From assembly GCA_022829145.1 (NCBI GenBank), contig CM040745.1, positions 26,480,406 through 26,544,405 of the forward strand: 64,000 nt of DNA. Direction: 5' to 3'. Each line of letters starts with the position of its first letter. The first letter of the stretch is position 1. The position numbers were made by a program, and so were the translations under genes. The DNA is from Albula goreensis (lineage: Eukaryota > Chordata > Actinopteri > Albuliformes > Albulidae). The notes under the pieces were generated by a model. It was not told the DNA's origin, did no database searches, and saw only the letters and a list, made by a program, of their open reading frames with translations. Shown one piece after another: positions 51,201-64,000 of the stretch.

Positions 51201-54200
51201 AAATAAGGGCTAACGACACATTGCAAATTATTTTGAATAAACAAATCAATTATTAGACAACTCAAAACAGACATGTTAGTGCATGTAGAGCAAATGCTCT
51301 AGACAGTCAAACTAGGGCCAGTGGTAGAATAATGATTGCATCTCACTCTCATTAAAGTGCACTGTCAATTAAGGAATTAAAAAGGCCATAAACCCTGTAT
51401 TCACTGAGCATGCTGTCAGGAAGTGCAGCTAAAAAGCTCTCCAAATGGGGAAATTCTCTTATTTATTACTGAGAGGAAGCAAACTCAACTTGCAGAATTA
51501 TCTCAACAGATGTAGTGAATAGAATAGAGACTACATTCTCACAATCTTACAGATGAAAGCTTGACCTTGGTACAAAAGCAAAGCTGAACAGTGCAAATAC
51601 AGCCATGCCCTGTTCAGCTGTCACTTCCTTGGAAAAGGCTATCTGAAGTGACCCCTGAAGTCATTCTCAGCAGCAGGACCACAGGAATGGTCAGGGCAAA
51701 CCCAAGACAGTATTACCCTGTGAGATACTGCTGTTTACAATGGTATTGTGTATATGTGGCCAGAATTGTTCTAGTAAGTGTATAAATGCAAAACTGTTGG
51801 GGTCCCAGTCTTACCCAATACCAGATGGAATGAGGAGATATATTCTCTGTGGCCTTCTGGATTCTCACACAAATTAAGCTTACATATGCCCATTTTCATA
51901 ACTTCCAGGGTCCAGCCAACAAACCTCTCTAAGATTTCTAAAATCTCTAAGATTTTAAAAGAGACAATTTGAGAACCAACAAGGTTAGATTTAGAGGGGC
52001 CCTACTATTCTCCCACATATTCTTAATGTCTTGCTCTTGAAAAGATGCAGTAAATATAATCAGTTCCTCAACTGGTGTATCAACCATTTCATACACTTCT
52101 CAATTATCTGACAGATGATCAAGTCCAATCAGTGGAAAGAGAGAGAATCTGCCTGCTTGTCCTTCTCACTGGCACTCTTAGGTTTCTGAGGACTGCCAGA
52201 GTAAAGAGATCACTTGAAGAAAGATATACTATATATCAGTCCAGGAATTACTACTAAATTACTATTTCTTATTTCAATGTCGGAAAATGAGTTATTTCCT
52301 ATTGTTGCTTTATCTTTTCATGTGGTGGAATTCACAGACAAAATGGCGTAGAAATATTCCAGTGCTTCGGAAGGGAGGAATTGCTCCCTCCCTTTCATGT
52401 GAAAGATTAACAATAGGTTAAATTATAGCCCCTCTGATACTCTTTGAGTAGGAAAACAGTGGGCTGTTTTGCACAGACAAAGGGCTTTCACAGATGACAG
52501 ATCACAGGGAAAGAGACAAACTTAAGCAACATACTTAACAAAGGCATTTCCTGTGCTCTGTCCCGTCACAAGGCAGTACAGCACACTGCAACGTGAAAAT
52601 GACACACAGAACAGTAGAGTAGGTTCAGAACAGCACGCTGTCTGGGCAGCCCTACTGCGGTTCCCCTGATGGACGTCACATCCTGAGTGAGTGGGCCACA
52701 CATCTGAAGAAACAGAGTTATGCAACACAGATCTGTGCTCCGGGACTGCCACGCTGTAAAACTGCAGCAGGTAAGTTCCTGTATAGCACGATCCCAGGTA
52801 TGCTGAAAGTGAGTCATTCATATGAACTAGCCATGGTCCTAGGCTGCTATTGCTAATGGATTAAGAGCATATCACACCAGCATTCACACCATGCTTAACA
52901 CTGGGGTATCCACGCAAGAGACAAAACTCCCTGTACAGTGCCAATTATTCCACAGCTACAATCAGGCAGTGTGCCTGTTATGCAAGGTTTCAGGATTACC
53001 TGGATACCATTGTAAAGAAAATGAAGATTAATTTGTTAAGAAACTGGGAAAAGACACCATCTGCTGGTAACTGAGTAATGAAGGTATGTATTGACAGCCA
53101 GAAACAAAAACAAAACAAAGTACACTGACACCAGGCTTGTATTGATCTGCTGCGGGGGGCCTCCTTAAGTTCCACATGCACAGCACAGTTTTTGTGCTTC
53201 TCCTTTCTGTTGCTGATGTGGCCAAGCACCACACAGAATTGTGGAGAAATGAGTTCAGTGTTTTTGCTGACTGCTTTATAGCACATCTCAGGATCTCAGA
53301 TAACTTTAAGCAGTTAACCTACCATCTTCTACTTCAGTCACTTTCATAGGATTCAGCAGAGAGCAGTCTAAAAAAGTAATATCCTGCCTTCTCATTTATT
53401 AATTACAGTGCATAAGCCTTTAATTTATAAAATACACCAAACAAATGAAAGGGGTGTGCTAAACCATGGACTGAGGAGCAAAAGTAGTTTGCAATACTGA
53501 AAGTTCTATAATTACAAACTAATCTACAACTGTGCTTGCACTAATCTTGTCTGTTACTTAAACTGCTGAATGTATTTTATTAAGTCTTCTACAGGGAAAT
53601 GTAGCCCAAGATAGTCTGTCTTCAGTAACATAGACAAGGCAAGTGCAGAGTTTCCTCTGAGTTTGATACATGGTTCTTCAAATCTTTGAGGTCATTTATC
53701 ATTCACAGTAGAAAAATAAATAAGCCACTGGTGTCATGGGAAGGTAAATTCTGCTATAAGCCCAATAGAATGGCATTAATCAGAGAGACAGATTGAGGGC
53801 TTTTACTGAGGTTTGGGGTTATCTGTGCTAAAATATTCCCCCACCCCCCGCTTTCTAATTTAAAGCTCCGCCAATTACAAGCAACCTACTTTGGGAAGCA
53901 CCAAGATAAACACAGGCTTCATCAACTGTATATTTCAGAACATTGCACATCTGTTCACAGGTTTAATTATAATGCAGGGGCCCTCTCCTGCGCCAGGTAT
54001 TCAGGAGATAACACTTGGGGGACGCTGGTTCCATCCCTAGAGGACGGATGCAGCACAGTGAAGCTTCACTGGTCCTCTCGAGTTTGGAACCTGGCAGAGG
54101 CGTGAGCCTCTGACTTAAACAATGCTAGGCAGCGCCGTGTCTCGCTAATGATTGCATCTGAGAGGGCTGGAGCTGAGGGGAGTCCCCTGTGACCGAAGAT

Positions 54201-54815
54201 CGATACGATCGTCACGGTCCTCCTGCTCTGACGGTCCCATCCACCGGCCAGCGGATGAGACCATCAACAACCCACCCCCTGCTGACCATTGGCACATAAG
54301 CTCTCCTTGTGCCTCGCACATGCCGTCACTAAAGCAAATCAATGCCATGGGAAACATGACAGAGCTTCCCGTGGGCCAACCCAGCTCATTCAGGCCGTTT
54401 AATCAAGCAACGGAGCTGTCCACTTTCTGCAGGGTCTGACATTTTTTCTCTTTTTTTTACTGCAAATTGAAATGGCTTTGCCTCTCCTGCCCCTCCCCCT
54501 CTCCCACCTACATGCTTTGAATGGATATCTTTAGTCCCCACCACCCGTTATTCAGCACAGTTTACATCTGTGCCTTTCTCTCCCACCGGCAGTGGGCCAC
54601 AGACTCAACAGAACATTAATGAGGGAGCACTATGTCATGGCAGGGATTTCTCTCCACGTGCAGAGAAGGGGGATGGTGATGCACTAACCTCCCCTCCTTC
54701 ACATTCAGCAATCTGAGGATTTTTTTGTTATGACTAAATTTGAGATTTTGGGAACATGAGGGCATTCTGATCTTTTCACCTGCTGACTGAATGTTTTAAA
54801 CTGCACCTGACCAAG

Positions 54816-55057
54816 TGCACACTCATAGAAAAAGTTCTTTCTAGCACATTTAAAGGTTTTTCATTTGTCTTGCTGAGGGGGACCCTTAAAGGTTCATCTT
54901 CGCTACAGATACCAATAAGAGATTCTTTATGTAACCCTCAGAATAAGGTTCTACAGAAAATCTGTGAGTGAAATCCATATCAAAGAAGAACCTTTAAGGG
55001 TTCCCCCAGCAGGACAAGCAAAGAACTGTTTAGGAACCTTTTTTTCTAAGAGTGCAT
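54816..55057. mobile_element. Palindromic (foldback) MITE, about 242 bp
   Basis: The two ends are inverted copies. The left arm has TGCACACTCATAGAAAAAG, then CTTGCTGAGGGGGACCC and TTAAAGGTTCATCTTC. The right arm, read in reverse complement, has TGCACTCTTAGAAAAAAAGG, then CCTGCTGGGGGAACCC and TTAAAGGTTCTTCTTTG. Arms are about 85 bp with roughly 80% pairing, around a loop of about 70 bp. There is no coding capacity, so it would need a transposase in trans. A clear target-site duplication is not visible and I do not assign a superfamily. Elements with CACTCTTAGAAAAAA ends are common in fish genomes. Confidence 0.8.
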
Positions 55058-55571
55058 GAATAGCCATCAGAAAACACTGCTTACTCATCGCAGGGTGTAG
55101 GGTTATATCATTCAGGCAATCCATGTGGTCATTCAACCAAGACCATATAGCTGTGGATGACATTTTAAAGCAAGGGGACAGTAGAAGACTTTGCTCAGTT
55201 TTTAGCATGATATAGCGGTCTGGATTGAATCAGGAGGCAGCTAAAACTATAATTACATAAAGCGATCCATGTATGCATTTTGTCGGCCTAAATACCTCAA
55301 AGTTTCCCTTACTCTGAATGGTATGCAACCCTGAAAGCATGTGAGTCCACTTTACAAAACAATTTCATTGCCAGCATGGTTTTGTGTGTGCCAACAAATC
55401 TGTGCTGTGCATTCTCATTACTGACAGAGAAACTGTCATAAACAAAATGAGGTGGAAAATACATGTGAACATAATTTGAACTACACTGTGAATATTTTAT
55501 CCCTTTGATAACAAAAAATACGGTTCCTGATTTTTCCCAATATAAATTATATTCTCTAAATGTATAATTCC

Positions 55572-55600
55572 TATATATATATATATTATATATTATATAT

Positions 55601-55646
<46 letters not shown>
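55572..55646. repeat. (AT)n/(ATT)n compound microsatellite
   Basis: An AT-dinucleotide stretch passes into about 15 ATT triplets. It is almost pure A+T over 75 bp and so easily unpaired. The minus-strand frame with a run of Asn is a repeat artefact. Confidence 0.95.
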
Positions 55647-55647
<1 letters not shown>

Positions 55648-57425
55648 CAAATTACAATAATATTGGGTATAATTCAAAACAAAATAATTATACATTTTGG
55701 GTTGAATTAAGGTTAAGTGTATGAATGTTTAGGACTTTAAATTGAATGTGTTGCTTTTGGACACAGACAGAGCCCAATTTTTTTCTTTACTACATATTTC
55801 ATTCAGTGGTAAGGGGAAGAGCACAGTTGCTTTAAACACTGAATAACATAAATGAATTATTCAATGAAATAAAAAAGACAGAATGAACAAAAGAAGCTCT
55901 TAGAAGCAGTGAATAGATTATCCAGTATGGCAGCAGCAGCACTCAAAAACAGGTTAGGGCCCTGTGACACAAAGCCCTCCCTCCCCAAGCACTTAAAAGC
56001 CATGCATTTGTTTTCTATACAACATACAGAGGTTTGTGTACAGTGAATCTCAGCACATTGTAATTACACTTCTATCTCCTTCAGTCATGTCCTTCGAGTA
56101 CATACTGACTATACCACAGTAATTTGTTCAAGATCTCATTTGTAGATTTTACCCAAGTGTAGATGAAAAATAATTCAGGTCTGCATGTTTGGCAACACTG
56201 CCACAGAGGCAGAGAGGCAGTGAATAGTATCTTAATACAGCACATTATATTAAGCATGCCATTTTTATATTTAAAGCCACAACTAGAAGATGGGCTGTGA
56301 GTGGTGTTGAGGAATCTATGATTAGTCATACACGCAAACAGTCAGAGCCTTTTTCTAGAGTATAAATTATTCAAGAGATACTTTACAAATCCCTAGGGTT
56401 GAAGCAAAGGTAAGTAGATGAAACAATACCTTCCTGCTGCAATTTATTAGGTTTTAGCCCATTCATTTAAGAGCTTGCTACTCAGCAAATATCTCAGGAA
56501 GATGTGGGGAAGTACCCTGTGGGAATGAAGTGAGGAAGCTAGACTCCTTTTCTCTTCTACTGATAGATGTCCTGAAAGAGTCTCCTTTCCCAGATCCACT
56601 GCTACGATATGTTCCACAGAAATACACAGGGCCATAAATCCCATTCTCCTCAGCCCTTGTCACAGCAGCCCAGCCCCTGCAGGGAAGTGTCTATTACATG
56701 CTGAGTGCCCCTTTAGCCAGGAGCATACATAACTGGACGTTCGCGGCTTCTATAAAAAAAATCTGATGCACTACGATTACTTGCAAAGAAGGCCACACTC
56801 ACGTCCCAAAAGTTCCACTTAACCGAACAACTGCTCTCATTCCCAGCTGCGAGGGAGCTGTGGATACCACTGGGTTTGTTTTCCAATTAAAATCCTTGGA
56901 AAACAAGTTAGACCCAAGGAACCTGGTGAGGTCAGTTACCTGTGTAATAAACTGCTTTCATTTGTCTATTAAATGCTGAGTAACAATAAAAACCATGACA
57001 CCATGACACCCCATTCAGCCAGGAGCTGGATTATTTGGTTACTGACTTCTATGGTCTACCGTGAGGCCTTGTGATTCTAGTGACCCACTGTGGTACCTCC
57101 ACCCAACCTGAGGCATGACAGTAGGTACAGCAGGCCTGCTGCTGGCTGAGTGGGCAGACTAGGGGAGAGGAATAACAGGCCTTACAGGATCACCACTGTC
57201 ACCAGAGTCAACACATCTTCAGCAGGAACAAAAACCCAGCCTATACGACAAAAACCTCAGACACTCAGCCATCAGACGGGGACTTCCATCAATAAATAAT
57301 TCTTACCCTCTTACTGTGTCAGTTATAACTGCCATGAGAATGTTTTTCACCAAGGCAGTGGTTTTCAACTGACTCCAAAACCGTAAGTATTACACATACA
57401 ATTTCCCACGGGCATGTGAAAGCAG

Positions 57426-57456
57426 ACACGCACACACATACGCACACATACACACA
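57426..57456. repeat. Short CA-rich microsatellite
   Basis: Imperfect CACA array with TA and CG interruptions. Confidence 0.85.
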
Positions 57457-60230
57457 TTTTCATTTAATAGAACTATGTTAGATAAAAGCTTCACTGGTCA
57501 CTGGAATAAAGGCATTTATAGCAGCAATTACATGTGAAGTAGATACAGCATTAAGGGTAAATTATGTTCTTGTTTTCATCAAAGCTTTGCTAATATGAAA
57601 AGGCACCACTCCTGAAAGGGCAGAATTATATAAACATACATTTGAAAAGGTTAAACTCTGTCCTCTAACAGTATGTGATACAGGGAGCACTAAGTAAAGT
57701 GGACATTCCACTGCTGTGGAGAGGGCCCAAAGACACTGCCTCAGGACACAGCCAGTCTCCCTCCAGCCTCCTGAAGCTCAATGAGCCAGTGGACCTGTTC
57801 CCACCTGGGAGTGAGACTATGCTATTTGTGTGTTCGGACTAGTGATGGTTGAAATGAGGTTTCATGAGGCCCATTAGGATGCAGCTACACTCTGCTGTCA
57901 ATCAATTACTTGTCTTAAACCATCAAAATGTTTGTCTCACCACATACAATTCAAATTCCATTTTTTATTTTCCCAGAGAAACAGCATGCGCTAATAGATG
58001 GTGTCAAATCTTTGCTTGATATATTAGTCCATGTACATATTCATAGTGTTTGCAACTGCAAGCCACTGGCATGCAGAATTTTATGTTTGTAACCCTTATC
58101 AAAGTAGCATCCATACTGTCAGCCACTTTTTTTCTGTGCTAAATAAGAACATGTGGTAATGTTACATACTTTTATAGTTTTTTCTTTCTTTTAAACTATT
58201 CAATAAATCCCCTATTGCTGTCTTTTTCATTTTTTGTAATCTTTTTTACATTCCTTTTTTCCTAAATCCAAACACTGTAAGTTAAAGACACCATCTACAC
58301 TTAGGTTCAGTGGGTTTATCTAAACATATGCAAGGTGAATAATATTAAATCCGATTTCCAATGCAACACAAACAGGTACAGAACAGAAAGAGGCAATGTT
58401 TATGAAACTGTCAGGAGAATGGAAGCCATCAGGTGAGTGAGAAAGTACTTTTTTTTACAAATTCCAATTAGATGATGGTGTCAATTTTTGGTTATGTTTA
58501 AGACCAATGTGGAGCTGTTTACAACATTAGTTTGTTGTAAAGAGCTACAAATTAAGTGAGCTTCATAGCCTGTTGGGGGGGGTCATTTGACTACAAAAAA
58601 ATATTTTATAAGAAAAGATTTCTTCTATAATAAAAGTAATCCCTTGTTTTGTATTATACATTTTTGGTACATTGTAAAGTACACTATGATCTTAGATTTG
58701 TGGTGAAATTAGTCTTGGGTGCAACAACTAAAAATGCATTACTAGTTAGTAGATAGGAGTATTAATCTATCGGTTATTAAACAGATATGACCAAATCCAA
58801 ACCTGAGCCATGCAACCCTCAAGTGAATTTTTCCGTGTAATGATAGACTCTCCTAATGACAGACATACATGGAAAATACACTTGTGGAAAATAAACCTAA
58901 GTGGTGTGTCAGTCAGGTCTGGATTATGTCTGTAATGAGCAGGATCCTTAAAATAAACTCTGACTCAAGCACAGATAACAAAGCTTTGGGCTCAGCACAA
59001 CTGGGATAAAACTTTGAGTCTAAAGTGCACTGAGCTGGCCATCTCGGTCACTACGGATACGGCACAGTTCTACAGCATGCCTGTACTGGTCTGCCAAGCA
59101 GCATATGCCAGGGGAGTCGTTCGGCGGATCGTGCGGATAAACACTTGAGTGTGATCCTCAGGGGCGCCGGGGCCACTTGGCCAGGCTGGCAGCTCGGATT
59201 ACAGTGGGCGACATGCCCCAGTGGGAGGGGCCATCTGGGTGCCTGACAACTGTCCCCCTGAGGGCTCAGTCAAACACGAAACCTGCACAGGAGAAGACAG
59301 CTGTGGCCAATCCGATGACTCATTTTCCTGAATCACATTTTTGGGTGTCCTGCTCTGAATCATCAGTAAAGGGCAGCCGAACTCAACAGGAGAGACATGG
59401 GCACGAGACACCAATTCTGACACTGTGGTGAAAGACAAAAATTACATGGTTATGAAGCAAAACTCCTTTTGTGTGATAGTGGGGTCACTGAACTCAAGAA
59501 ATCTTGTGTCTGTTTACATAGCCCATGTTCATACATCAAAAAACCTTTCCTCCATTCATGTTTCAAAAGAACATGTTGGAATCAATCCCACAAGGAACTG
59601 AATTTTAAACCACCAAGCTGGGTACTTCACTTGAATCGCACTTAAAGTCCTCCTGTACAAGTGGAGAAAATGTAAACAATGTACAGCGCACTGAAATTTG
59701 TCATGAATAAGACAGTATGGTCAGTAAATACTTAATGCAGAGCTAAAATGTTCTAATTTACCAACACGCCATAAAGCCAAAATACAGCACAGATATTACT
59801 GCGGAGACCAGAATGTGCTTGTCTGGGTTTATTCACAAGTTAGGAATTCAGCTTTTTGTGCTGTAAAACTTCCTTAAATGCTCTTCATTATATAACATGG
59901 TAGAGCTATAAATACAGGAGGTATGCTGCTCTTTTCTCTTGATGGTAAAGGCATGGGAAAACTGGAAGTTATGTGTGTGGGGGGTGGTGATGGTTGCAAT
60001 AGCACACAGCATCAAATCTCCTGGCATTGTGCAGCGTCAACTCTCCTGGCTCATCTCCTGGTGGCAAACAAGCAGACGCTGATGGCCATATTTCCCCAGT
60101 TCTAAGTGGGGGTGAATGGTTTTACATTTCAGCTCAGTGGTGAGTTTATCCATGTTAGTGTTGAGTTAAACAAACCTCAAGGGACAGTAAACCTATTTTC
60201 TTTGTGAAAGCAACTTTCTCGCTTTGTGTT

Positions 60231-60344
60231 ATCTAGGCTGTAGTGCTCATCTTGCGTTTATTGCTAGTGCCTAATCCACCTTATAATATCTGGGCTTTAG
60301 CGGCCAGCTTGCATTTACGGTTAGTGCCTAAATTGACTAAGCCC
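60231..60344. repeat. Diverged 57-bp tandem duplication
   Basis: ATCTAGGCTGTAGTGCTC at 60231 recurs as ATCTGGGCTTTAGCGGCC at 60288. Both copies continue as CTTGC-TTTA and TAGTGCCTAA. Two copies, about 70% identical, with a 57-base period. Confidence 0.7.
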
Positions 60345-62150
60345 TAAGGAGACCCTGAGCGACCCCTGAGGAAACACACTGTCAATCAAATTCAAAATGG
60401 ACATCTATGAGACAGGAAGCCACCATTGCCCCAAAAGTATGGTGAAAATTGTTTTGTTTGGCTAAACTCCAAACTACCAACACCACCATTTCATAATCTG
60501 CCCATGAAATACATATCACTAGAAATGAGACCATTAAAGGCTCCAATTTATTTTTATAAAGCTGGCTGGGTTGTCTTTCTTTGTGTACCTGTCCTTAACT
60601 GTGCATGATGATCCAAGACCATACACCCTGTACTTTCTCTTTTATTCCCAACACCCAAGTTGTTCCTCTTAATTGAGCTCAGAGGCTAAATGAATGGCTA
60701 GGCCTCATGAAGAAAACTGTTTTCATGCATCCTCTGTTTCCTGCCCCTCGTCTTTGCTCTTACTTAAACCAGTTCCAGAGACACGTTATGATAGAGCACA
60801 CTTACTTAAACTACAGCCAAGGGAGTTCTTCTGTTGATTGAAAAGCCTCTTCAAAGCATCTCTGCAGGCCCAATAGTAAATGTACAAAATTAAGTTATGA
60901 CATGGTGGCACCTCCACTGCTCCTCATCTATGCTACATGAACAGAAATGTACCGATATCATTCAAACAATCAAGGAAAAAAAGAAGACCTCAACACTGAA
61001 CAACTGTGGAAACAGCTGAATGACACCATCCTGATCACAAATCGGCTGATTCTATGTTCAAACTAGGTACTGCATGCTTATGCACAGTAGATACAAAAGT
61101 AAATGGTATGTTGCTTGTGTACTCAGTGTATTTCCCTGTGTGCTGCATGCTGGGGAACAATTAAGGACTTTTTAAAATTATGACATCTATTGATTTTTTA
61201 TGTCAGTATATGTTGCACTGTCAGTTGCTCCAAAGTGTAGAGGTAAATTTCCTTTTATCACCTATTGGATGAACAAAACCCCAAGGGAGTACTATTTCTC
61301 TGGTATTTCTAGAGTTTGCTGAATCCCAGGGATTGTTAGTTCACATTTCTGAATTAAACTAACAATTTACACATTTACATTTCTAAACATGTTAATATAT
61401 AATGGAATACATGAACAATATGTTACTATAAGATGTAATATATGAACACCAGATGTAACAGCTGTTAGGCAAGCCAATCACAGAAATAGCTGACTACGAA
61501 GGATACGTGTCCTTCTATTGCGATGCTTCTCACTGCATCAATGCTTTGCACTTGCAAAATAGAGCTGCCTTTTGCAGTATGCAAAGTAAATAAGCAAACA
61601 AATAGCCAGTTAACAGGCTAGCTGCCTGTGCTGATTCTGACATCATGCTATATTTCTAGACCGAAAACACTGAAATGACAGGGTAGATTTGATTGTTAGA
61701 AAGCCACCAGTCAGGGAAATAACAGCCATAATGTCAATGCAATTGTATACTTTTAGGCAGCATGTTCACTACCATAGCTTGATACAGCTAGCAAAACAAC
61801 TATGGCATATTTGCTTGATAAGTCATGTGAGTGAAATGTATGAGCAGAGAGAAGCAGGTCATCCAGGTGGCATGTGGTAGATGTGCAGTGTGCAGGGACC
61901 CAGGCAAACAGGCTGGTGTGAGATAAAGCACTGGGCTAAGTGGTGTGCTGCTGGCGTTGCTGCAGCCGATCCTGTCATCAGCCTCTCTCTGATTCTGTTT
62001 GAAGTGCAGCAGCACTGTGAGGGAGCTCTGCAGCAGTTCTGCCAGACAGCACCACCGACTCAGTGCCTCCACAGAGCCAGCTCACTTTGCAGGGTGCATG
62101 AGAGCCCATTCATGCCAGTCCATGGCTTGCACATCCCCATTCTCAAATAT

Positions 62151-62181
62151 GCACACACACCCACACACACACACACACACC
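62151..62181. repeat. CA-rich microsatellite (diffuse extension to about 62510)
   Basis: A short perfect CA core followed by 300 bp of scattered CACAC and TGTGTG steps. Frames rich in Cys/Val across it are artefacts. Confidence 0.9.
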
Positions 62182-64000
62182 CTCATATACCCTGAACATG
62201 CCTGAACACAGGAGTGTACACACACACAGGTGCATACCCACAGAAAGAGATGCATACTGGGGCACGACGATACACATCGTGCACACATGAGTAAACACAT
62301 GGGTGTACACAAGTAAGTTCATACACGTAACAGCACAGAGTCATGTTCTCAACCTCACACAGATATATTAATACATGCACATACACACACACGCACTCAC
62401 ACACCAGCATACATGTGTATATGCAACATAAATTTATCCTAGCAGATGCAGACACGCACACATAAGAACACACCTGTGCAAGCGCGCACACACATACACA
62501 GCGTGTTAATGTCTGTGTGTGTATCCTAACAAATGAACAGGATGTGTTTGTGACATGGTCTGCGTGCTTCATCTGAGGGAGGTAGCACACAGAGCAAAGC
62601 ACTGATCAAATGGAATGGGAGAAGGCAGTCAGATTTATTGCATTACAGAGGCCAACCCAGCACTGCAGTGCCACCAAGCAGTAAACACTGCGGCGGAGGG
62701 TTTGAAACACCATGTTTAATCTGTACAGCACTGCTCTGTGTTCACATGCCCTCAGGCTCTGCCATTAGCTCTCATTACAGGCTCCTTTAAAGCAACACTT
62801 CACAGCTGACTCACGGTGCTGTGCGGAAGTGACCAGAGACCGGCTCCACGCCTGAGGGTCACAATAGCTTTTGTCTGGTATGCAGTGGACCATAGAAACC
62901 TGTGTAAACTACAGCTGGGATGAAGCAGAGTCACCACTCTTTAGTGTGAGAGTGGTCAACATTTCTACCTCAGGTCTCAGTCCCTGCACTTGGGAATCCA
63001 GACAGAACAGAGTACAGGGAGTCTTGAATTCAGGAGTGATGGGAGGAGCAGTGCAGCATGTATTAGCCTTACAGAGAAGGCTTGAACCAACGTGAATGAT
63101 GTGCATCGTAAATTTAAAAATGTAAAAATATGAAAATAGTTTTCATTTCACAGTTTAAGAAACAAATGACCCAAATTAGAAAGAGTAAAGGATAAGCACC
63201 TTTAATTCTCAGTCACAGAATTTGTGCATTGTGGCTGAGCTTTAAAGTCAGACAATACAGACAACCGATCTGTACCATTTCAGAAAGTTTCATCACCACC
63301 ACTTTCGCACAGAACTGTGCACTGCTCTCACATGGTGAGAAGGGACAGCATAGACCATGGAAAGCACATTGGCCTCTGAGAATATAACACCCATTTTCAC
63401 AAGCAGCTCTCTATGTGTGACAGAGCTTTTCCCGGCCTCAGCAAATTCCACCTATTTTCTCCTTCCAAGAAAGACCACCTTGGGGGGCCTTTTTCAACAG
63501 ACCCAATGGAAAGCACCCAGATTGGAAGGGACAGGTGATGGGCTCTTGGGGGTAGCGTGTGCCTGGCTGGGGGGGAGGATGCACAGCGCAGCGGGCCTGG
63601 TGGAGGTCAGGGGCCAGCAGCACAAATCCTACAGGAGTCCTAGCTGCACAGAGCAGCAGGGTAGACAGGCTGTCAGGCTTCGGCATCAGTGGATACAGAA
63701 GCTACAGTCATCTCAGGGACGCAAATACACACCGCACATCTCTTTACAGTGTCCAGAACTTACAAAAGATTTGCATCTTTACTAAAGACAGCTTCAACAG
63801 TGTACAGTAAACGAGGGTTTACTTGGGTTTGCTGTGCATGGTAGACAGGCCACACATCAGATTAGCAACAGCACATTCCATTCTTAACAGTGATGCAGAG
63901 GAAGCTTTGAAACAAAGCAAATGGCACCTGAAGAGTTCACTAAGACTGTGAAAAAGGCTAGGTAAGAAATAGAGGGGTGAGAGCTGCTTTTGAGCCCTGA

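Larger units (their letters stand above)
47001..64000. other. Non-coding stretch, distal upstream part
   Basis: No exon was recognised, including none for isoform 1b. It contains the 58-bp minisatellite, CA arrays at 48095-48226, 57426-57456 and 62151-62181 (diffusely to about 62510), a palindromic MITE at 54816-55057, an (AT)/(ATT) tract at 55572-55646 and a diverged 57-bp duplication at 60231-60344. CpG-retaining GC-rich patches lie at 48.3-48.75 kb, 54.1-54.45 kb and 59.05-59.4 kb. Confidence 0.6.

Noticed and set aside
57350-57385. hAT-like phrase (GCAGTGGTTTTCAACTGACT)
   Set aside because: It is similar to ends of some fish hAT elements, but only about 20 bases match and no partner end is visible.
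28261-64000. fgf14 exon 1b (alternative first exon)
   Set aside because: No minus-strand frame begins like the known 1b N-terminus, which should stay open for about 69 codons. None was seen, so it is probably outside the window.
15685-64000. Counterpart of the human FGF14 intronic GAA/TTC repeat
   Set aside because: No run of GAA or TTC triplets of note is present. The only long triplet arrays are ATT/ATG types at 17.2 and 55.6 kb.
1-64000. Bacterial-type systems (CRISPR, operons, integrases)
   Set aside because: Composition, introns and repeats are vertebrate. The tandem repeats present are microsatellites or minisatellites with no spacer structure.

Overview
This window is vertebrate genomic DNA. 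It contains three exons of one gene, fgf14 (fibroblast growth factor homologous factor 4), all on the minus strand: exon 1a (coding part 28068-28260), exon 2 (15574-15684) and exon 3 (13567-13670). Their sizes (193 coding bases, 111 and 104), splice phases and encoded peptides agree with the conserved FHF gene structure. I found no other gene. The many open frames of 60-200 codons on both strands look like chance frames in intronic or intergenic DNA.

The organism is most likely a ray-finned fish. This is inferred from the near-mammalian but not identical FGF14 peptides, abundant (CA)n microsatellites, a palindromic MITE, a Tc1-like relic and other fish-type repeat phrases. Species cannot be named. 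Introns are long (at least 13.6 kb for intron 3 and 12.4 kb for intron 1a), so this is not a compact pufferfish-like genome.

Layout from high to low coordinates, which is the direction of fgf14 transcription: 31.3-64 kb has no recognisable exon. It is either 5' flank of the 1a promoter or part of the long first intron of the 1b isoform, whose first exon lies further upstream in other vertebrates. This stretch holds microsatellites, a 58-bp minisatellite (47003-47190), a foldback MITE (54816-55057), a probable interspersed repeat near 37.8 kb and several CpG-retaining or homeodomain-motif-rich blocks that could be conserved regulatory elements. From about 26.4 to 31.2 kb CpG dinucleotides are visibly more frequent, as expected of a non-methylated promoter domain. 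Inside it are exon 1a and, 2 kb upstream of the start codon, a near-perfect RE1/NRSF (REST) site. Intron 1a (15685-28067) holds a Z-DNA-prone tract, a 118-bp (TG)n array and a (TC)17 microsatellite lying directly against the exon 2 acceptor. Intron 2 is 1.9 kb. Intron 3 runs off the left edge, with a Tc1/mariner-like relic at about 4.2-4.85 kb. Exons 4 and 5 and exon 1b were looked for and not seen.

The encoded protein belongs to the intracellular, non-secreted FGF subfamily that binds voltage-gated sodium channel C-termini. Exon 1a encodes the isoform-specific N-terminus (channel-inactivation particle plus basic clusters). Exons 2 and 3 begin the beta-trefoil core. The most useful leads are the REST site, the microsatellite that forms the exon 2 polypyrimidine tract, and the CpG-retaining promoter domain.
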